Shown here: piece by piece, positions 57,627 to 64,000 of the stretch
Layout of the letters: every line of letters starts with the position of its first letter
Numbering within the stretch: the stretch's first letter is position 1
NCBI RefSeq assembly: GCF_024763615.1
Contig: NC_077224.1
Span: forward strand, 16,523,078 to 16,587,077
Origin: Phlebotomus papatasi
Taxonomy: Eukaryota > Arthropoda > Insecta > Diptera > Psychodidae
Reading direction: 5' to 3'
Length of the DNA: 64,000 nt
The notes under the pieces: generated by a model
Told to the model about the DNA's origin: nothing
Database searches by the model: none
Seen by the model: only the letters and a program-made list of their open reading frames with translations
Position numbers and translations under genes: made by a program

Positions 57627-58037
57627 TTATTTCTTTGACTTCATTTCGACAAGACTTTCCACAACCATCGTGAGGCCTTCAATGGACTTTGCAAGACGGT
57701 CTAGAACGGTCAGGATCTTCTTTCTATATTCAGCCTTTGATGACGATCGCTTTTTTCGTTTACACAAGAAGTTGATGTACCAGACCTTGAATTAAAAAAA
57801 AATCACCACATAAGTTATAAGTTGAAATATTACAAAATAAATTAATGTTTTCTTTACCTTTCTCCATTTTGCCCATGACATTCTTGCCCCTGGCATGGTG
57901 TTAAGAGTTCTTGCAAGATTGATCCACTGTATAGCATCTTCGTTGGTGAATTCTTCACTAAACGATGAACTTTTGAGCATTTTGTGCCCTTCAACGTACT
58001 GCAAAAGCGCCTTTCTTTGAGCCTTTGTGATTTTCAT
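57627..58037 (-). CDS. Zeste-type Myb/SANT-like DNA-binding domain protein, two exons
   Basis: Exon 1 is 58037-57858 (60 codons from ATG) and exon 2 is 57785-57627 (52 codons plus TAA), joined in phase 0. The 72-bp intron has donor GTAAAG and acceptor TTTTTTTTAATTCAAG, both good. The product is 112 residues. Residues 2-70 fit the Zeste/NAIF1-type Myb/SANT-like fold: AQRKALLQYVEGHKML (helix 1), then EDAIQWINLARTLNTMPGA, then helix 3 with Trp55, Trp58 and, across the splice, Trp62. A KRKK basic patch follows (69-72). Residues 79-109 form a Leu/Ile/Val-rich amphipathic helix, as used for oligomerisation in this family. An AATAAA overlaps the stop. Likely role: nuclear DNA binding; target unknown. 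Such genes are often recruited from or carried by transposons. No promoter was recognised upstream, and transcription is untested. Confidence 0.78.
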
Positions 58038-58433
58038 GTTTTATGTAGCACTTTTGAACTCTGATCTACGATGTGACCTCTTCGACGAACTTAGACTGAA
58101 TGCTCTGTGAAGTATTAGAAGAAGTTGCTAGAAACTGAGGTAGGGGAGATTGGGTAAAAGAGAAGAACATAGGACTTATGACTTTTATGATTTCTTAATA
58201 ATTTTTTAAAGAAGGTCTTCTGTGAATGCATTATTAATTATCGAGTAGGGTAAAGAACAGGATTCAGGTACAAATTCATGCGGTTGCAATTTTCAAAGCT
58301 ATTGAGAGGATAATTTTGGTATTTGTAGGTAATTAATTTTGAGTTAATAGCCGGATTGTGACTTAGAAGTTATTAATATTAAATTTTAGTGACTTCTAGA
58401 AATTCTTTTTTTTAATTGGGCAAGGAGTAATTA
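58038..58433. other. Upstream flank of the gene with lone G-rich termini
   Basis: TAGGGGAGATTGGGTAAAAG at 58141 and TAGGGTAAAGAACAGGA at about 58245 resemble left ends of the TA-GGG family without visible partners. No core promoter recognised. Confidence 0.4.
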
Positions 58434-58648
58434 GGGGAAATTGCACTACTTTCGTATTACTCAAGCTTCGAACAACTTAGTTTTTTCAATCCATTTTTTA
58501 TGAATTTGTTCCATTGTACTGTTTTATTTTAAGAGCTAGTCCAACGCCTCAAATTTTCAGAAAAGAGCCATGGGTCAGATCCATTAAGAATATAGAAAAA
58601 AAGAAGTTGTTCGAAGCTTGAGCCGTCCGAAGGTAGCGCACTTTCGCC
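58434..58648. mobile_element. TA-GGGG family element (215 bp)
   Basis: The left end GGGGAAATTGCACTACTTTC, TCAAGCTTCGAACAACT pairs with AGTTGTTCGAAGCTTGAG and GGTAGCGCACTTTCGCC on the right; TA on both sides. Confidence 0.78.
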
Positions 58649-58713
58649 TACTTTTTAATATGATATTGAATATTAAAGAAAAAATCGATTGAAGCGCTGT
58701 ACAAATCAATATA

Positions 58714-58933
58714 GGGGAAAGTGGCCTGCCATTGAATGCGGCAGCCTTTGAATGCTTTAATTTTTCTCTTATTTCTCAAAGCTAAAATTCCATTTTGTTA
58801 ATCGAAGTTAATAGAAAATAGTTAATAGTATAAACTATAGTTCGCAAAATAAAATTTTTGCTTTGAGAAATAAGAGAAAAGAGAAATTTTCAAACATACA
58901 AGGCTGTCGCATTCAAAGGCAGACCACTTTCCC
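58714..58933. mobile_element. TA-GGGG family element (220 bp)
   Basis: The left end GGGGAAAGTGGCCTGCCATT, TTTCTCTTATTTCTCAAAG pairs with CTTTGAGAAATAAGAGAAA and AAAGGCAGACCACTTTCCC. TA borders the left; ATA the right. Confidence 0.78.
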
Positions 58934-58934
58934 A

Positions 58935-59612
58935 TACTATCACTATTTCCACAAAATAATTTTATCCAGATGTTCTTTATCAATTAAAATGACATTTTCC
59001 GAAGATAGACACCAAAATGTAACAACAGCTTGATACAAAAAACTTTTTGTTTTCTTTAGAAGAGCAATAATTAACCAATGAAAATAGTGTAAAGTGAGAA
59101 AGAGAGTATAAAGTTTTTGAACCACTAATTGTGAGTTTTACCCCCATGAAAATTGCATGGTGAATCTAACCCTCAGCTTGTGGTGGCACTTTGGGTGTTT
59201 GCGCCTTGGTTCACTCCCAAATTACTATTATTATTCCTATATTACACAACTTCCTGGACTTTTGGCTCTCCTCTCGTGTTGCCCATGTAATCTATAATTA
59301 TTATTGTGGCAATGGCGAGGGTGGAAATGTCATGAAGCAAAACTAGCCCAAATGAGGGGTGGGTAGTACATTTGAGAAGAAAAACAACACCTGAAAATCC
59401 ATGTCATAACCCGGAGACTGTGAGTGAAGAATGGTGGTTTTGGGGAGGATTGTCCATCCAGTAATATTACTCAAACCGCAAATGAACACTTAGGAAATAA
59501 ACTGAATGATACCAAAAGTTCATTATTGAGAAGTGATTTTATACATGTTGATGTATTAAATCAACGCTTGAATTCTGAGAGAGGTTAGAAGGAACGCTAA
59601 TTCCCTAGATAG
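58935..59612. other. Unique DNA, no gene recognised
   Basis: 59.1-59.45 kb has balanced composition without a credible frame. Confidence 0.4.
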
Positions 59613-59736
59613 ACTTACGGCTTAAGCCGAGAGATGGTTTAGTAGGAAACTGATGGGAATGTTATCTATACTCTAAACATATTATTTTGATTATAGTATC
59701 GTTAAGCTATGTCTCGGTTTAAGCCGTAGGCGTGTG
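59613..59736. repeat. Short fold-back (CTTACGGCTTAAGCCGAGA)
   Basis: CTTACGGCTTAAGCCGAGAGA near 59617 is complementary to TGTCTCGGTTTAAGCCGTAGG near 59708. The CGGCTTAAGCCG core is itself a palindrome. Confidence 0.55.
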
Positions 59737-59880
59737 TTAAGCCTACACAGAAAAAAATATTTTCTAAAATTGTTGGTAAATGTTTGTGAATTCTTATTGG
59801 GAACTTACGAAATCCTCGTAAATCGATAACCCACAAACAAGTTCGTAATAGTTTGTATTTTGTTTTTACAAACATTGTTC

Positions 59881-60137
59881 CACTGAGAAAAAAACGGAGG
59901 TGCGATTAACTTTTCTTCCTCATAACTTTAACATTTTTTAGGTGTAAAAATATATCAACATTTTTAATGTTAATATTACACCTTTTTAAGGGTAAAATTA
60001 ACATGAAAAAGTGTAACTTTAACCCCTAATACACCTAAAAAGCATAATATTTACACCGATTTCGGTTTAATACTGCAGGGTAAAATAAACATTTCCGGAA
60101 TGTTATTTTAACATTTTCGGATTTCTCTCATTCAGTG
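59881..60137 (-). mobile_element. CACTGAG-family miniature element, copy 8 (inverted)
   Basis: On the plus strand it starts CACTGAGAAAAAAACGGAG and ends TTTCGGATTTCTCTCATTCAG then TG. The interior reads as the complement of the other seven copies. Confidence 0.85.
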
Positions 60138-60173
60138 TCGCAACATGATAACTTGATGGATATTTGTTTTGTA

Positions 60174-61527
60174 GGGGAGGGTGGGGCAGTATCACTCCTA
60201 AATTGCAAAATGGATTTTGAGACCATTTTGTAAAAATATGATAAACAGAATTAAAACTTTATATATTCTGTGAGTTACAGTTGGGTTTCGGGTTAATAAA
60301 AACAATAACAATAATCCTTTAACTTCATTGGTCTATTGTGGAGAAGATGATTTCATTTGAATGGCAGAATGCGTGAAAGTCCCCCGTTGCGAGGCAATTT
60401 CAAGATAAATAATGAGGCAATTTTTGAGAAAGAAAAAATGTGTTTATATGAAACTTGCGATACCAGAATTGATTAAAATTACTATTTTAAAGTCTTCTAG
60501 GGCTTTAAAACATAAGAATATAATCTAGCAAGAACTTTATAACAGAATTTTGACTCTTATTGATCATACAGTGAAAATAAAATATCGCCACAAATTTCCA
60601 ATCCTATTTTTCATTAATTGAGCAATTTTCTTTAATATTTTATACGAAAGAAAAGTCTTTTGTAGTTCTAAGCTAATTCAGAACATAAATGGATCAATAT
60701 GTCGCCTTAGAACATGTCGTTTTTAGTATAACAGTTTTATAATAGTATTTTAAAATCTTGAATTGTCATAATACTACAAAAAAAATTATAATATCTTGCT
60801 GAAAACATTCTGAAAAATATTATAACAATTAACTTTAGCGTTTTTAAGCACTTAAAATCATTGAAAGATTGTTTTTTTTATTTTTTTGTTAATGAGTTTT
60901 TAGAAAATCTCTTTCCCAAAATTTCGAACTTTATCGACAAAAACAGCTACAAAACGTTCTCAGTGATTGCTCTAAGTTAATTTTGATTAAAAAAGTAAAT
61001 TTTTGGACACAGGAAACTTCTCCATGTGCTTGCATGAAACTGCCCCTTACGCACTTTCGGAACTCAAATCAAAATTGTCAGAACCGTCTTAGAATTCTTT
61101 CAACGCTAAATGCCTTATAATAATCATAAAACCACTAGTAAATTAATACAATTATGTTACTTCGATAGATAAGTGCAACGGTTCAGAAATTGTTGAAAAT
61201 AAGACATTATAAAAAGTTTCATGAAAAGATTAGAGATTGCCAGAAATACCAATGTTGACAATAATGTATAAACAATGTATTTACAAAGGTCCAAAATGGA
61301 CGCAAATAAAGAATTATTATTATTATAAAAAGTTTCATTTTATTGTAGTTTTGTAAAATCAATTACAGAACTCAAACGAGAAACGTTACGAAATTAATTA
61401 TTTTTATGAACATGGGTCTCAGTTATAGCTTCAGTAACATAAAGGTTTTATTTCATTCCTTTCAAAGAAATAAGAAGAATATGCAAAAATTGAAACTGCC
61501 CCGTCGTTAAACTGCCCCACCCTCCCC
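60174..61527. mobile_element. TA-GGGG family element, largest copy (1354 bp)
   Basis: The left end GGGGAGGGTGGGGCAGTATC pairs with the right end AACTGCCCCACCCTCCCC, TA on both sides. AACTGCCCC also appears at about 61037 inside. Around 61240-61330, CAAATAAAGAATTATTATTA resembles a retroposon 3' tail and may be a separate insertion. No transposase frame. Confidence 0.78.
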
Positions 61528-61630
61528 TACCTTTAGAAACATTTGTTTGTAAATGTTCGTACACAAAAAATATTCACACAAAAATTTACGAACAAATGAC
61601 AATATTTTATGAACATTTTTTTCGCGCTGC

Positions 61631-62929
61631 GAACCATGTCTTCATGTCTAAACAACCCAAGTGACTATCTATTACCGTTTCGCCTTTAGACTGGTAATGA
61701 GCGAACAGACAGACAAACAACAAGGTTCTTTACATTAAATTTCCATCGATGATGAAAATTTATAAGTATTGATTATATTCGTCATCTATAGGATTGAAGA
61801 TGCGACGAGTACTCAAGGCAAAACTTTAAGAATTAGAATTTTACGAGTTGCTGGCTAATAATTCATTTTGATGAAGCACCAAAAGTGCCATTTTTATTGA
61901 AATATCAAAGTGCCAAATGGCATTTGAAAGTGTAATGAAAACTTTTCCTTCTTTCCAATTGCCAAAAGTGATTGAATGCATTGGGGAATGGTAAAAAAAT
62001 AGAGCATTTGGTTGCGGGGAGAGATAAGGGAGGAATTTTTGTGGCTATTTTGAGGCGAATAATGTGAAATTGGCTAAGGAATCACACAATAAATTACACA
62101 GACAATTTCGTTGGGACACCCCTAAAAGTAACGATAGCCCCAGTTGTGTTTGCAAAGAACTGCATCTCTTCCACCTCTTGGTGGATGCAAGTGAAAAAGC
62201 CACCCCATTCTCCTATGGTCCCTTTGACGCTATTTACTTTTATTGGTTGCCTCTGTGCCTGGGAAAGCTGGTCCAAAACCCCATTTTGGCAGTTATTTTC
62301 CTCCCCAGCCATGGCCGTAGTAAATGTGACACATATCAGGGTTGACTGCCTGGTCCAGTCCGAGATAGTGTTTGTAGTTGGGCAAACTTATGGGCATCAT
62401 TACATGGTTGGCTCTATGCCCAGTTAACCGTCAGTCAACATTATAAATTTTAAATGTCCAACCGTCTAGGAGATTCTCTGGGTATCGTCTGTGATTCAAC
62501 ATTTGGGGATATTTTTTGGGGTGGTCTTCCTCGCTAGTGGCATACACTCAAAATTGGCGCTGAGATGGAAGTTAATTCCAGAAGTGGACTTTTATCCCCC
62601 AAAAATTGCCTTCGCCAGCAGAATAAGCTCAACCAGTACTGGGGAAGGGCTGGGAGGCCTGAGGGAGAAGTACCAGTGGTTCATTAAGTGGCTACAAATC
62701 GTTGTAATTGGACACATAAACTTCCGGTAATTTAAGAATGAGACAGAAAAAAAATCATGTGAAGAATTTTGCTCTGGATGTAACATAGAATATCTGTCTG
62801 GACAAGAGATGCCTTATTTTTCTTCAGAATGTACCAGGCCCTTATTCTTCAGTCACTTCAAAAATTTCACATATGGGAAAATGTTCTCATGAAAATTTTG
62901 TGAATTTTTCCTCACGGCTCACGCATTAT
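61631..62929. other. Unique DNA, 62.06-62.79 kb richer in G+C, no gene accepted
   Basis: Overlapping frames of 60-93 codons occur on both strands. No domain, and no splice pattern that links them. Confidence 0.4.
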
Positions 62930-63095
62930 GTACTAAGTGCTTAATAAGTCCTTAACCTAATGACTTTATTAAAGGGAATTTCAGAACAGCCAGGCGCTTT
63001 TTAGTCGTGCTTAGCAGAAAAGAAGTTGGCATGACTCAGTCTTATCGCTAAGTACTTAATTAAGGGCTATATAAAAGTTTTTAATTAAGCACATT
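62930..63095. repeat. Imperfect inverted repeat with TAAGTRCTTAATAAG motif
   Basis: CTAAGTGCTTAATAAGTCCT near 62934 and CTAAGTACTTAATTAAGGGC near 63051 share a motif also found at 28.49, 28.81, 31.19 and 31.87 kb. It may be the edge of a dispersed element. Confidence 0.4.
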
Positions 63096-63395
63096 GTTTT
63101 AGAAGATGTTCTTCCCATTCACAGCTGGAGTTTGATTCTCTAATAGTGTCTCGGATTATTTGCAGAAATCGTCGTTAATGTTCAAATAATTCAAACTCGT
63201 TTCGAATTTTAAAATTAAATTCTCGCACAAGGTGGGGAAATTTATTAAAAAGTATTGCACTGTGATTTTACGAGATAAATTAAAATAAAGCGAGACTTAT
63301 TGCCTTGATTTTCTCTGCAACAAAAACATTGAGACTCAAGACACTTCGAAATTCGAACAGGAAGTACCTACTTCGGACGGTTTGCAGAATCTTTG
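63096..63395. other. AT-rich DNA
   Basis: Nothing recognised. Confidence 0.4.
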
Positions 63396-63399
63396 TTTT

Positions 63400-63500
63400 T
63401 TCCATTTTGTTTTTCCCAGTTTGTCTTTGGAATCTTTGTCTTCGGTAATTTTTCTTTTTTGGAAACTTTGTCTTTGGAAATCTTGTCTTTCATATATCTT
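63400..63500. repeat. Degenerate short repeat (TTTGTCTTTGGAAATCTT)
   Basis: About five imperfect units of 18-20 bp of the type TTGTCTTTGGAAACTTTG, distinct from the 51-bp array that follows. Confidence 0.5.
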
Positions 63501-63549
63501 AAACAAGTAATATTTTATTAAATAAAATTATGATATTACAATGGTGTTT

Positions 63550-64000
63550 TTTTTAAGTTTTTAGTTTCGTCCTTCAGGGCAAAGGGAAATTTTCTGTGAT
63601 TTGGGAAATTTTGAGTTTCGTTTTCTGGGACAAATGGAAATTTTCTGTATTATGGGAAATTCTTAGATTCGTCATTTTGGGCAAAGGCAAATTTTCTGTG
63701 TTTTGGTAAATTTTTAGTTTCGCCCTTTGGGGCAAAGGGAAATTTTCTTTTGGGAGGTTTTTGATTTCGATCTTTGGGGCAAAGGAAATTCTCTGTGTTT
63801 TGGGAAATTTTTAGTTTCTTCGTTTCGGGTAAAGGGGAATTTTCTGTGTTTTGGGAAGTAATCAGTATCGCCTGTCGGGGCAAAGGGAAATTTTCTTTTG
63901 GAAGGTTTTTAGTTTCGTCCTTTGGAACAAAGGGAAATTCTCTGTGTTTTGGGAAGTTTTTAGTTTCGCCCTTTGGGGCAAAGGGAAATTCTCTGTCTTT
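63550..64000. repeat. Tandem array, 51-bp unit with 47-bp variants, open at the window edge
   Basis: Successive AGTTTCG-type landmarks fall at 63563, 63614, 63665, 63716, 63763, 63813, 63864, 63911 and 63962. The spacings are 51, 51, 51, 47, 50, 51, 47 and 51. The unit reads about TTTTTAGTTTCGCCCTTTGG, GGCAAAGGGAAATTTTCTGT, GTTTTGGGAAG. The 47-bp units have lost bases around CTGTGTTTT. The array continues beyond the window. Confidence 0.88.

Larger units (their letters stand above)
59756..61630. mobile_element. Composite: large inverted-repeat element carrying two nested elements
   Basis: The outer left part CAGAAAAAAATATTTTCTAA, GGTAAATGTTTGTGAAT is complementary to the outer right part TTTACGAACAAATGACAATA, TTTATGAACATTTTTTTCG. 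Only about 270 bp of outer sequence remains once the two nested elements (59881-60137 and 60174-61527) are removed. The right boundary is approximate. Confidence 0.6.

Noticed and set aside
63650..63883. 77-codon minus-strand frame
   Set aside because: A translation of the 51-bp tandem unit; frame-breaking 47-bp units argue against a protein.

Overview
The window reads as AT-rich, non-coding nuclear DNA from an insect, most plausibly a dipteran. I base this on the mass of short TA-flanked inverted-repeat elements of the Tc1/mariner/pogo type, tRNA-headed SINEs with A/T-rich tails, and one gene with a 72-bp GT-AG intron. The species call (a sand-fly-like or mosquito-like fly) is a weak inference. 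I see no bacterial gene organisation, rRNA, CRISPR array or operon. Almost every open frame on either strand is short, low in complexity, or falls inside a repeat.

The one gene I can defend is a two-exon, 112-residue protein on the minus strand (57627-58037). It has a Zeste-type Myb/SANT-like DNA-binding domain and a C-terminal helical segment. It sits between a SINE with a perfect 13-bp target duplication and a cluster of small inverted-repeat elements.

The rest is a layered deposit of mobile elements. (1) A 250-bp family with CACTGAG...CTCAGTG ends is present eight times. (2) A large, heterogeneous family starts TA-GGGGARANTGGGGC and ends in the complement; each copy has ends that match each other better than they match other copies. 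(3) Palindromic fold-back elements are common (for example 7.17, 11.98, 16.71, 18.39, 21.40, 33.45, 38.60, 46.57, 52.61 kb). (4) Four elements share a hairpin motif resembling the hammerhead ribozyme core (CTGANGA...GAAA), followed 54-64 nt later by CACCRGA. (5) Two Tc1-like non-autonomous elements and a pogo-like one are present. (6) tRNA-derived SINEs of at least three families occur. (7) Tandem arrays lie at 0.64-1.47 kb (32-bp units), 25.1-25.9 kb (an inverted array) and 63.5-64.0 kb (51-bp units, running off the window).

Several insertions can be read as nested events because an uninterrupted copy is available: an element at 56591-57103 inside a second copy of the element at 52-282; an element at 55990-56238 inside a repeat also present at 5.9 and 11.1 kb; a 250-bp element inside one arm of a palindrome at 33.5 kb; and two elements inside a larger one at 59.75-61.63 kb. 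Between repeats lie unique islands, some richer in G+C (10.4, 14.2, 20.4, 27.3, 32.6, 45, 50.5-51.3, 62.1-62.7 kb). I could not assign genes to these; they could be intronic or intergenic regulatory DNA.
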